DNA from: Ypsolopha sequella
Taxonomy: Eukaryota > Arthropoda > Insecta > Lepidoptera > Ypsolophidae
Direction of reading: 5' to 3'
DNA length: 64,000 bases
Assembly: GCA_934047225.1 (NCBI GenBank)
Contig: OW203990.1
Location: 27,197,045-27,261,044 of the forward strand
The notes beneath the pieces were generated by a model. That model had not been told where the DNA came from, did no database searches, and was given only the letters and a program-made list of their open reading frames with translations. Positions 1 through 18,039 of the stretch are shown one piece after another (position 1 is the first letter of the stretch; every line of letters starts with the position of its first letter). Position numbers and translations under genes: made by a program.

Positions 1-1407
1 GGATCGAAAAAATATTTCGCAGCCGTCGCAAACCATGTTCGATTTTTTTTCAAGTAGATGTTCTATAGTAAGTACATAAAATGTATATATATATTTAAAG
101 CTGAATAAATATACTTTAAGAAAGTATTTTTTTTTAATAAAAAACTTGTTATTTTTAAGGATACGGAATTTTGAATAAAAAAAATAGCAGACCAACTAAC
201 ATACTTTCGACAATATCTTATGATTTTTGTATGAAACTGTACACAAAATGTTTTAAAAATGAATTCCTCGTTTTATGTTTAGCCGAAAATGATACCACAC
301 TCGAGATAGTAGGTAAATTGAAGACGATATGAATTTTTGTCTGAAGCGCGGCGACGTAAGACTTTGAGTGCATATCCCCCCCACCCACAATGGGGGGGTG
401 GACGGCTACCGGGCTAAATCAGCTGAGATTAACCCAATATACATCTGTGCCAAGTGAATCCATCCGATACCGAACGGCGACCCCTCCATACATTGGTTGG
501 CAAGACAAACCTAGCTATTAAGAGTGTACACAAATATATTGTGGTCAATGATAAAGAACAAATTCAAAATAACACGGTTTGACTATCCATTTAAAACGGA
601 CACCATCTTATAATAACTTTTTATGATAAATCGTTTTTATTTTCATATGGCATTGCGAAAATAAACTTAAGCGCGTTTGAAACGTTCATAGTTGTAACAA
701 TGTTTCACGATGATTCTGATATATTTAAAAGGGTCATGCTCAAATGTCAGTCGTAATGTAATCTCTTTCAGAATCCAGAAGAAAAGCATGAATCGTGGAA
801 TAAAAAGCTGTGACTGCCGATTGCGTCACGCATGACTCTATCAAAGCACGCTGGAAGCGTAGTTTGTGGACTATTTGGTAGATGGCGCCCTTTCGTTTCG
901 TTCGGTGTTCGCTCTCATGACTGGCTGCGACATTAAGTACTTATATTATTTTAATATGTGTGTCCGTGTTATTATGAAAGTGAAACTAGCTACGAATAAA
1001 TCTAACAGAAATTATAGTATAAATTTATTTCATGTACGCGGTTAAGGCCGATTCTGACCATCTCCTTTATAAAACTCTTTGCGCATTCTTTTTTTTACAA
1101 CTTCCTGTTATTTACGGCCCGAGATTTCGTTAATATCCTAGAGTTTGGCCCGCAACTTTCAAAAGGTTGACAACATGTATATAATGTGGAACAGTAGATT
1201 TTCAAAGTATTACTACAACTAAAAAAAAAACATTATTTTTTACGGAGGTTTGTTTTTTGAATGTTACAATTATTTCTTTACAAATTCGAAAAATCCACGC
1301 TTTAGGCTCCAGAATTATACACAACTATCAAGTACAAAATAGAGCAGTGTATCAACTAGCCAAGGCCGGGCCATGGACACAGACATCGCGAAAGCAAGAG
1401 AACTTAC
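1..1407. other. MCM3 intron 5 (partial), no gene seen
   Basis: AT-rich sequence downstream of MCM3 exon 5 on the minus strand. The next expected MCM3 exon, with the Walker A motif, is not here, so intron 5 probably runs beyond the left edge. Short C and G runs near 375-405 form a small inverted repeat. No other coding signal or RNA gene was recognised. Confidence 0.5.
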
Positions 1408-8055
<6,648 letters not shown>

Positions 8056-8156
8056 TTTCTACAAAAATTCTCTAATGGTTTGACAAAATACACGAAACAA
8101 CGAGAAAAAAAACACACCGGTTGGTTTTGTTTGACAATCTTGACAGATTTGTGAGA

Positions 8157-8170
8157 TTTGGCGCCAAAAA
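8157..8170 (-). promoter_or_regulatory. E2F/DP-type site upstream of MCM3
   Basis: TTTGGCGCCAAAAA contains the 12-bp palindrome TTTGGCGCCAAA, the classic E2F consensus, about 100 bp upstream of the MCM3 ATG (8055). MCM genes are established E2F targets at G1/S in animals. The site is seen; its use here is inferred. Confidence 0.75.
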
Positions 8171-9222
8171 CCGCAAGTTTTCGGCTGCGTTCAGTTTGAT
8201 CTTCGAAAGACACAAAAAAAATTGTTAGCTTCTTGTTTTGAGTTAAAACCATACCTACTGGAGCGCTTGTACTACATACACAGACTTTCAATAGATTACA
8301 TATTACAAGGCCACGCAAAAAATCATTATATACATCTTCGCAGACCCACCAAATAAACCCATCAAATCACTGGGTCTATTAGGACAAACATGTCTTTTAA
8401 GACTTCCTATTGGGTCTCCGAAGATTAAATATATTAAATTCAAAGCCGTTTTATCTGGCTTCCATATGACGTGTCTCCGCACATTAGTTCCACAAATATC
8501 TTGTTTAAAGCGAAAATACTCACTGGAAGACAGTTTAAATTTTTCCAAACAAGAATTCTTAAGCACGAATCTACAAGAAAGGACACCACAATATGAGTAA
8601 TATAAAAAAGAACAGAAACATACATATTTAAATTTACGTATGTAACAGTTATAAATACGGAATCAATAAAAAAATCAAAATTAGTAAACAGCGAAACACA
8701 GATTATATTAGACTAGATATGCCCGCGACTCTGCCCGCAATGAAAATATAATAATTATTGATAATAATTGAAATATTGATATAAAATTAATTCTCTGGAA
8801 AAATTATTTGATGTACAATTTGTGTTTAAGGTTTTGTTGCACGATGTTACGTTTTTGCAAACCTACAACTACTTGGTCCGAGCCTAAAACAGAATGAACG
8901 GTCGTTTTATAAAATATCCGCCAAGCCGAAAACTGGCTATAATAAACAATGTCAGTAGGTTCGCAGAATCACTTGAAACTTCGTAAGAATGGCGCCTAAG
9001 TGTTACGAAATACAACTGTTTTTGTTTCATTCAAAAATTCGAAATAGTTTTAAAGTTATAGACATTGGAAGTTGAACAAAAATTCAAATGTCCGTGAAAG
9101 CACGCGCTTTGCGTGTGACGTAGTTGTACAGGTCCCGCCCACTTGCACCTCGCGGTGCCTCGCGAGCTCGCCGGTTCGCCACGAACACACGTACTGACTG
9201 ATACCTTATGTAACCGCGAGTA
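8171..9222. other. Intergenic, no gene recognised
   Basis: AT-rich spacer between the MCM3 promoter and the SWIM/YqaJ pseudogene, turning GC-rich near 9120-9190. A stretch around 9040-9170 weakly resembles the reverse complement of 11020-11110 (both hold GTGTGACGT and ACAGG), which could be decayed TIRs of the intervening unit. Confidence 0.4.
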
Positions 9223-9276
9223 ATGAGTTCGTCTCCTGACCGATTATTATTCTTTAGTAGTTATTTAATTTTAAAC

Positions 9277-10928
9277 ATGGAAGAAGGATTTCAAAAAGGA
9301 CAATCTAATAACTTGCCTAGAGTGGACGGTTTGATGGTGGCTCAATATTTTTCGAAAAATGCTGATTTCGTTGCCGCTGAAATGCGAGACGTAAAAATAA
9401 AAAAGTAAGTAAGAATCAAATTTTTATATCACATGATATTTATTTATTTTTTCCCATTTCACGCGTCACAATAATACTGTAAGAGCAAATAGGTACGTAC
9501 CGTACGTACAAGTAAGTTTGTAGGTATGTTCGAAACATAGTTAAGCACTGTACTATGGTACCTACCAAACTCTTTTCTCTAACAAAATATAACCTAGTAA
9601 CGATATGTATTAACACAAGATTTGACACCTATATTTATGTTCTTGTAAATTTTATTTTGATCTTAGTATATAAAACAATAAGAACTTTGTCAGGGGTTCT
9701 AAACATTTCACATCAAACATTCAAAACATAGAATAGTATAAAAATTTTAATCAAGTATTTACGAAAACTATTTATTTATTTTTATACCAGCGAGAGATAG
9801 TTATGGAGATGATGCAATCGGCTATGTACAAGTAAAAAGACAAGGAGACATTTGTATCGTAAAGTGTAGAATCACACCGGAGCATCGAGTACGTACAAAA
9901 CCTTACCACTGGTTTCTGGAGTGCTATGAAAAAGAGGACGAGGTTTTGTGCGTTACTTGTGATGATTGTGCCGCCAGTAAAGGTGGATGCAAACACACTA
10001 TAGCTTTATTAATGTGGCTTCATCGTCGCACTGAGGAGCCGTCACCGACAGATGTCAAATGCTCTAAAAGAAATCGAAGCTTACGAGTGTTGGTACTACG
10101 GAAAAATGTATAAAAGCCAAAGACTTTGGTTCACAGCTTCCAAATGTTGGAGACGACAGTAATGGGTTTTTTGAAAAACTAGTTCCAAAGCTTTTTGAAC
10201 TAATTGTACAGTGCTCACTCGCTCAATATGTCACTGAAAAGCCGGAAGTACAAAAAATTTCTATGCATTACCTAATATGCGCATTCAAACTAAGTTCTGC
10301 TGATCGGGGCGTTGAAAATTTTATAAAATTTTGCCAAAATGAAATACTGATTCAAGATTTCTTCATGTAAAAGATGCCACTAAGGCTCAAACTGAGTCTA
10401 ATATGTGGTTCGAAATGCGTTACGGGCGCATTACGGCATCAAAGTAGAAACTGTATTTGGGGTCTTAAAATTTAAAGAAACTGCAGCTATCAAGCGAGGG
10501 AAAATACTAGAGAGTGATGTTAGTAAAGTAGTTATGTACCGAAATAAAAAAAAAATAATTAACAGTCTGGTCTTTATTTGAATAAAGACTGGCCAATGCT
10601 TGGTGCGTCACCCGATGGTCTTACAAATGACTGTGTTATTGAAATAAAGTGTCCTTACAAGGAGAACACAACGAGAACGTACTATGAGAACGGTCAAGTA
10701 GGAAAAAAATATTATGCTCAACTACAAGCACAAATGCACATGTCAGCAAGACAAAAAAGTCTGTTTTGTGTTGCTCACGTAGACTTTGAGTCCTCAAAAA
10801 AAGTTGATATATATGAAGTGCAGTACGATAAAGACTTCTGTAAAAATCTTTTTGAAAAATGCAAATTATTTTGGAAAAACAATGTTTATGATAAATTAGT
10901 ACCTAGAATAAGTGTGTTGTTTTATTAA
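9277..10928 (+). pseudogene. SWIM zinc finger / YqaJ-type nuclease protein, decayed copy
   Basis: Segments of one protein lie in order but in different frames. Exon 1 (9223 or, better, ATG 9277, MEEGFQKG) ends at a GTAAGT near 9403. A second segment from about 9795 has a SWIM-like cluster (CVTCDDCAASKGGCKH), stopping at 10111. A third (10095-10370) and a fourth (10361-10447) each need a frameshift. A fifth around 10470 contains KFKETAAIKRGKILESDV. The last (to 10928) carries the YqaJ nuclease core: GASPDG, EIKCPY and YYAQLQAQMH. SWIM domains bind DNA or protein; YqaJ/lambda-exonuclease folds cleave DNA. Such genes are multicopy in insects (family knowledge). At least three frame changes and a probable deletion before the nuclease core make this copy non-functional. 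Flanks may be TIRs, so it may have been mobile. Confidence 0.8.
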
Positions 10929-11267
10929 TCATTTATGGTATAAATAAAAATAAATGTTTTGGTACTGTTATAAGGTTTTAAGGCAACAGGGCAACAGCTG
11001 ACTGAGCGAGTCGGCGGCGTGGCGCGAGGCGATTCCTGTCTTGTGACGTCACACATGCGAGCGCGGTCGAGCGTTTCTAGCCTATTTTAAAAAATTAATA
11101 TCTCGAAAACTACTTATCGTATCGAAGTAAATCTTTCGATGACTTTTATCTTATTTTATAGACTATATGATAAAATAAAGAATAAAACAAACCATTTTTC
11201 TTTATTGAAAGATAGTTCATGCGAGCGAAGCCGCGGGCAAAAGCTAATTATTTATTTTACATTTCAG

Positions 11268-11392
11268 GGCCGCGTTCATAAACTATGGGTCGCGACACGG
11301 GTTCAAGTGCCATTTCTGTCGCACGCGTTGAAAATTGTATACGCTGTCTTGCTGTCAGTGTTGGCACCTGACGACATTGTTAATTTATGAAT
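11268..11392. mobile_element. MITE fragment shared with 42225-42330
   Basis: GCCGCGTTCATAAACTA, TCTGTCGCACGCGTTG and TGTATACGCTGTCTTGCTG recur inverted at 42225-42330. Two diverged copies of one short family. Confidence 0.6.
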
Positions 11393-11419
11393 GGCTATCT
11401 GGTGGTTTGTTTTGTGTTA

Positions 11420-13014
11420 GGGTGGGGTACGTTTCGAAACGTGTGAAGTGCGTTCATTAAATAACCTAGGGCTGGGTAGAAACACTGGGGTTGTAACGCT
11501 GAGTTTTTGAACGGGTTTCATCGTGTAGCGACATTCCAAACGTCAGTTGTCATTTTTGCATTATATTTAGTATAATAACGTTGAGAGGACCCCCTCGGTA
11601 CGAAAATTAACCTAATGTCATTTACGAAAGTTAACGTGGATGTCAGGTGACGTTTGGAACCTATACGAACCTTGCGAACCCTGCTCAGAGTTGATGTTGA
11701 AAAATTCGACACCAGTGTAGCGACACTGTTATTTTTGAACGGTCGGTGTTGAGACGCGAGTTCATTTTTGAATGGGTTTGTGTTACGACTCGGGTAGGAA
11801 ACCCAACTCGGTGTGAGTTTATGAACGACTAACGGAGTGATGCGAATTTTACCCTGCAGCGTTTAAAAATCGACCCAAGTGAAACCGAGGGTAAACGAGC
11901 TGTTACCTGACAGTTGCGCTGAGTGTTTTGAAACGCTTTCAAGAAATGTAAATATCGCACTGACAAGTGCGATTTCTAACTCTGTCTGGGTACCGATAAA
12001 ATTCGCCTGACAGTTGTCATTTCGGAGTTTTCTCGGGATTCGGAAAAAGTTTGGAAATATAATTCAACATTTCCGTACCTACGAATAAAGTAACATTTTT
12101 CGAAACTGCTCCGACAGGATTAAGGCTTGGAATTGCAAAGGTTGCAATGCCATCCATATTAAGAGCAATAGGTATCGGTTCAATTCCTTCTTTAATAGAT
12201 ACTTTACTTTATTCAATTATTTTAATTTGAGGTTATGTATTTACTTGACGTTTGTTACTCCAGACCGTGTCAAAACGCTTTTCTCACGAGAATCACTCGC
12301 AAGCGTTTCAAAACCAGATTTTTCTTTCCCTTTCTAGTTTATAGCTCTGTCTCTTTTTTAAAAACGAGTGAATTTTCGCACGAAGATGATCACACTGAGG
12401 CTACGTTTCAAAACGTGTGATCTTCGTGCGAAATTTCACTCGTTTTTAAGAAAGAGACAAAGCTATATACTAGAAAGAGAATGAAAGATCTGGTTTTGAA
12501 ACGCTTGCGAGTGATTCCCGTGAGAAAAGCGTTTTGAAACGGTCTGGAGTGACACACGTCAAGTAAATACATAACCTCAAATCAAAATAAATAAATTAAG
12601 TAAAGTACCTAAATACCTATTGCTTTTAATATGGATGGCATTGCAACCTTTGCATTTGCAAGCCATAATTCTGTCGAAGCAGTTTCGAAACATTTTCCCG
12701 TATTCGTACGGAAATTTTGAATTCTATTTTCAAAAATTGTCCGAATCCCGAGAAAACTTCGAAATGACAACTGTCAGGCGAATTTTAACGGTACCCAAAC
12801 AGAGTTAGAAATCGCACTTGTCAGTGCGATATTCACATTTCCCGAAAGCGTTTCTAAACACTTAGCGCAACTGTCAGGTAACAGTTCGTTTACCCTCGGT
12901 TTCACTCGGGTCGATTTTTGAACGATGCAGGGTAAAATTCGCATCGCTCCGAGTGATAATCACACGTTACGAAACGTACCCTACATCACACACACGTTTC
13001 GAAACGTAGCCTAG
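11420..13014. mobile_element. Foldback element, arms about 570 bp
   Basis: The sequence from about 11832 to 12395 is matched inverted by 12415 to about 12957, around a short loop. Examples are CGCACGAAGATGATCACAC against GTGTGATCTTCGTGCG, and TTACTTGACG near 12240 against CGTCAAGTAA near 12557. Outer ends carry the self-complementary motif ACGTTTCGAAACGT (near 11429, twice near 12975-13000, and degenerate in the loop). A 380-bp stretch at 11450-11830 is present only on the left. No protein-coding capacity was recognised; reading frames are by-products of the palindrome. Confidence 0.85.
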
Positions 13015-13163
13015 CCTGACAATAGAAAAGAAATAAAACGTAACTTAAATTTTCTGATTTTCCAATAAAAGCTATAATTCAATTAATTCATTATTTCCGG
13101 ACAGGACTTCTACACTGTAAATGTAAACTTAGACAGCCGATTTGGGTTAGAAAATTATTTGCA

Positions 13164-16100
13164 ATGTCTGAACAAAATTCTAACCAAGAAACGAACTCTA
13201 ACCAGGAAAAGCCGGAAAATAACAAAAAAGAAGAGAAACCAAAGCTAAAGGTCCTCGCCTTTCACGGCTATCGACAGAACGGTTCAGTCTTTAGAGGGAA
13301 AATAGGGTCTTTTCGCAAAACTGTCGCCAAATATGCTCAACTAACCTTTATTTCTGCTCCTCATAAAGTGGTGAATGAAGATGGAGGTGCGGACGATGGT
13401 AAACTATTTTAAATAACTATTTTGGTGTAGTTGTTGGACTATAAAGTTTGGTCAGATTGTCAATAATTGCCAAAAGTTTACCTAACAACTAACAACTTGG
13501 TATGCCAGGGTAGCTAATTTTTTCTCTTAGTACACCCTTATCTACTCCCAAACTGATATATTAATTTTTTTTTTAAGTTCCACTCACATCTTTTCCAAAC
13601 ATGGGCATTTATGACTTTGAAAAGAACTGCTAAATGTATGTCAATAAATAGGTTTAGCCAATAAGTATTTTTCTTAGAACCTACTTAGATACTTACCAAT
13701 TTCAGCTCAATGAGCGGTTTTCCAGACTGACCTTGATCAAGCTTTCAGAGGTAAACACAGATGGCGTTACCCTGCTTTCAAGTGTCAAAAAGCAAAGATT
13801 ATTTTTTAATCTGTGGGCAGCAAGATAAAAATCGTCAATTCAATTGTTAAATCCAACAACACCCTTTACAAAGACATTCCTAATTTGTTGTGTTTATATT
13901 GTGTTGTTTCTTATCTGTATTACTTACGTTAATAGCTTGGTATTTCATTCAACTTTCAACATTGTCAGCCCATGCGTTGTAGCTAATTGTAAAAATATAG
14001 GAACACACAGTTTAACTAATTACGGAAAGAACAATCTTTGCAATAATACATTTGAGGCATGGATTGACCATAAAAAAACAAATAAGCAAAGAAGAAGTGT
14101 CAAAATCATAAGAATCCAGTGTTGCCAGGACGACATTTTTTGACACTTTTAGTACAGGCTGCGCCATCTATTGTGTCGTTCGGTACTACTTTTTCTTTTT
14201 TAATTTGGCTTTGAAAACCCCTCATTAGCCTTGTATATTTTACAGGCAGACAGAAAGATACACTGCGACTTTATGATAAGAGCCTGTCTTTAAAAAAATG
14301 GCAAGATTGTATATTCTCAAACAAGGATTATAATTTTCCAGATAACAGGTCCTGGTGGTTCAATGCAGAAGACAACACATTCAGTGGCAAGTGCCTGGGA
14401 GGCCCAGCTCTTGGGTTTGAGGACACATTGCGGCTTGTAGAGAAGACAGTCACAGAACATGGTCCATTCCATGGGTTCATGGGCTTCTCGCAGGGCGCCT
14501 GCCTGGTTGGGTTGTTAGCTGCTATGCAACAGAAAGGGTGTAAGTTTATTATCAGTTTATGTTTAAAGAATTTAACTCCTACGATTGATATCTGTGATGT
14601 ACATTCAATTAAATTGCTATAAACAAAATAGTAATATTTTTAGTCACACAATAAACAATACTATAGGATTTACCAACTGTGAATATATATAAAATTAAGG
14701 CTCGTCTCTTATACGAGTATACATACAAAGGTACCTTCATTTTTTTTTCCAGAATAGCTCTTGTTATTGCTATTAATCTCACGAAATTTCAGTTACCGGA
14801 AATCAATAGTTTTCTCAAAAAAAATTTTCAACTTTCGTAAAATAACCTCAAAAATTGTCTTAAGGTTCAATTTTAATTGATTTTGTGACTTCATTTTTTT
14901 TTTTTTTTGGTTGTGTTCCGAAACTGCTGTGAGTGACGCTTTAAAATTGACGTAATTTAATTTTTTTTGTTGTATTTCGCTAAAAATTGGCTCAAAGGAC
15001 TAGTATCCAGGATATAAAAAAAAACCAATGCAGACATTTCGTTTTCTTCGTGATTTGAATCAGAGCACCCGACTCCATGCAAAAAATAGGTTGAATAAGT
15101 TCCAAAACCGAATCAGAGCACCCCGACTCTATACAGTCTTGTGGGTACTACCCCTAGAGTGTATATAAAAAGCCGTAGGCGTGGAGGAAGGGCAGCCCTC
15201 GCCTGCTGTAACAAAGCATAGGCACCCGTGCGAGCCGTAGCGGCTGAGGCTGGTCGCCGAAGGCGACCAACAAGCCGAAGCTGCGAAGGTGAGCATGGGT
15301 GACTGTGCTTTGTTACGCAAGGGCGAAGGGGCTGCACTTTCCGCAACGCCGAAGCAATTGCAGAAGTCATATTGGGTCTTTAAAGTTAGGTTATGTTCAG
15401 TTTTTTTTTTTTTTTAAGAAACTAGTTTCATTACACCCTCTCCCCAGTGATCCCCCTCCCACTATACGTATACTTAATATTCGAGTTATTTTATCCTACA
15501 TAAAACATAAAATAACCTTTTAATTTTGAAAAAAAATTATAAAAAAAAAAACTATTGATTTCCGGTACCCCCCCCCTTAGGGGGGGGCTTATACCCCCCT
15601 GCCCCCCCCATCGCCCCCCCTAAACATATACATAGGTACATATACGTATATAAGAGTCCTTCCAAAATTAATACAATTCATTATATTTTTGTACTTTTAG
15701 TCCTAAAATTGATCTTAATCAATTACTTAAGTAAATTAGTAGTTGGGTCGAAGATTATTTAATTCATTAAGTAAATATAATAAACGTAAAGAAGGAAGAG
15801 CAATAAAAATTAAAGTAATAGCTGGTAAAATGGTTCAAATTAATCCAAACATTAAATTTAAATTTTTACAATTTACTTGATCATGAAGAATATACATTGT
15901 AGAAAATAAATTGCACACTCTACATATAATGTAGATTCTAAATAATATGAGGCGCTGAGCGCAAAAATAGTGTAACCCACATTCAAATTTTCGAGATTTT
16001 TCATGATATATTGATGTATAGAACCTCAGAAAGACAAAATTTGGGTTACACTACTATTGCGCTCAGTGCCTTGAGGTTTTTAGTGCTAAAGTGGTGTATG

Positions 16101-18039
16101 TCACTTTTATCTTTTTGAGATTCTTTTATAAAAATTTATATCAAGAACCTCAAAAGCATTTAATGTGGGTTACACCAATATTGCGCTCAGCGCCACATAT
16201 AGTCTTAAGTTGTGTAGACATGATATGAGTACAGACAGACTGAGTGCTATTCGGATACATCTAGGGTCATGGTTGGGCGTAGCAAGCATCGAAATAGCAC
16301 TTAGTTTGAATGTACATACTCCTATTGTGTCAACCTCACTGTTAAACCAGTTCTAAATATTTTGGTAATTAGAATGATTTCCTGATTTCGGTACCAAAAG
16401 GGTGAGACTGGGGTGAAGTATGACTCGGAGGCAGGGGAAGTGCATTCTTTCTAGGTGCTAGGTGCTGGTGCTGACAGTTTACTGTTTGACAGTTCAACTA
16501 AAACATCTTTTTCTCATTTTCAGATTTACCATACACATTCAAGTTTGCAATATTTGCATCAGGGTTCCGTTCCGGCAGTCTAGTTCACAAGGGTTTCTAT
16601 GATGAAGAAATTAATTTACCATCTTTACATGTTTATGGTGAAAGTGACTCCATCATTCCTAAAGGTATTTTAAATAGCTTAATAATAAAGGAACATAATT
16701 ATATACTCCTCAAGCTGTCTCCCATACATACATACATTTCATCAAGGTACAGGTCGTATATTGTAAAAAGAATACGTCTGAAGCTAGCCGGGGATGAGTT
16801 TACGCATGTATACAGTCGCGCATAAAAGTGCTTGCGGTCACTACAAGCTGACGGGTGATATTGCATAATTATTGAACCTAATGAGATAAGTACGAGTAGG
16901 TACATAATGTGTAGGAAACTACAGTCTAGAAACAGTCTAGAAAAAAACCTTTTTCGCTATACAAGTTTTATTTAAAACTGATAACATAATTGCACTGTGT
17001 CAAACTTGTGTTTCTATCGTCTTTCTTCATATAACACAATAAATCGTGAATCATCTTTCTTTCTTTTCTGTGTAAAACCATCACGTTCAAAATCAATATA
17101 CTTTTGTGTGCGACTGTACTTTGAGAGCAAAATGGACGCTTGAACGCAGCACAGCAAACAAACGTCGACTGAGGAGCTAATCGCGAAATGTGCGGGGAAC
17201 AAACAACCAATAGCTTAGGGGACGGGGCCGTTTCGGCGGAGATGTTAGAGGATTTCCCCCTGTTACTCCATCGCGCCCTACTCCTTACCGCCAAAGAGAC
17301 CGATAATCGTGTTGTGCGCAGGTTCATTGCCTAACTTCAGACGTATTCTTTTTACAATACGCGAGCTGTACCAACGATCATGCGACACCTGGCGGGAGCG
17401 ATTGGCAGTTTCCCTCCCCATTGAATTGTCAACATTACATGGAACTTTTTTGGAAATATTGATTCCCAATTCGTATTGAGTGAATTAGGGTGAAAACGCT
17501 TCTATGTAGTTCTATGGAAAAAAATGAGACAAAGTTGTCCATTTTTGTCCTGCTGAGACATCAGTTCTATAGAACAACTGGGGACCACCCTTCGTGTCTT
17601 TCACATCTATAATATTAAGTCATATTATATCATATATCAAGTCATATCATATCATATGTCAAGTCATACAAGCTCTTCTATCCCAGGGCCTTTGGCTTTG
17701 CCCTTCCCCAGTATGTTACTAATTTGATTGGCGTGCATACTTGTTCTTCTAGGAGGGCCTGGTTGAGCTTTATCTTCTACTTATCTATTTATTTTGCCAC
17801 TCTTCTTTTATTTATTCTCTCAATTCGATGGTAAAGGAACAATATTATTTGCTCTTGTTTCAGAAATGTCTGAAGCCCTGATCAGCATGTTTATAAAGCC
17901 AGTAGTAGCCGAACACTCTGGCGGACATTATGTGGCATGCTCTGGTTCAATCAAGGATGCATACCTCGACTTCCTTCACGAACAGGCTCAGGATCTACTT
18001 CATGATGATGCAGAAGAACCTGATAAATTAAAGTCGTAG
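13164..18039 (+). CDS. OVCA2: OVCA2-type serine hydrolase (FSH family)
   Basis: Alpha/beta-hydrolase of the FSH1/OVCA2 family; human OVCA2 is an esterase for long-chain esters. Exons 13164-13398, 14342-14539, 16524-16664 and 17864-18039 join in frame (phases 1, 1, 1) to 249 residues, close to the family length. Exon 1 has a hydrophilic N/Q/K-rich leader, then [14 protein letters not shown], the family's first strand and oxyanion region. Exon 2 holds the nucleophile elbow GFSQGA. Exon 3 holds [12 protein letters not shown] with the acid Asp. Exon 4 holds EHSGGHYV with the catalytic His. The triad is complete, so the enzyme should be active. No signal peptide is seen, so a cytosolic location is likely. 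Introns 2 and 3 are long and hold a mitochondrial DNA fragment and a MITE. The identity as an FSH hydrolase is secure; the substrate is inferred. Confidence 0.95.
15000..15400. repeat. GC-rich repeat-like block in OVCA2 intron 2
   Basis: A GC-rich island in AT-rich intron, with a direct repeat (AATCAGAGCACC near 15058 and 15112) and internal inverted phrases (GTAACAAAGCA near 15210 against TGCTTTGTTAC near 15306). Reading frames here have no recognisable product. Probably an old element; C and G runs follow at 15571-15617. Confidence 0.35.
15754..15837 (-). pseudogene. Nuclear mitochondrial fragment (COX2)
   Basis: Read on the minus strand with the invertebrate mitochondrial code (TGA as Trp), this gives [20 protein letters not shown] and then YLLNELNN, a strong match to the transmembrane segment of insect cytochrome oxidase subunit II. 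Flanks do not continue COX2. A piece at about 15690-15725 (minus) may read NWLSSILGL with TGA as Trp and AGA as Ser, like ATP6. A small rearranged NUMT in OVCA2 intron 2. Confidence 0.7.
15951..16194. mobile_element. MITE with TIR GGCGCTGAGCGCAA
   Basis: GGCGCTGAGCGCAAAAATAG with TGTAACCCACATT at 15951-15983 is matched inverted at 16161-16194. A third inverted copy of the end (TTGCGCTCAGTGCC) lies at about 16057-16070, suggesting one element inside or beside another. Confidence 0.8.

Noticed and set aside
12235..12808. Short frames near the centre of the foldback
   Set aside because: They are by-products of the palindrome, with no homology, codon pattern or start context.
16968..17469. 119-codon minus-strand frame and overlapping frames in OVCA2 intron 3
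   Set aside because: No recognisable motif, and the stretch lies in an intron. Left unannotated.
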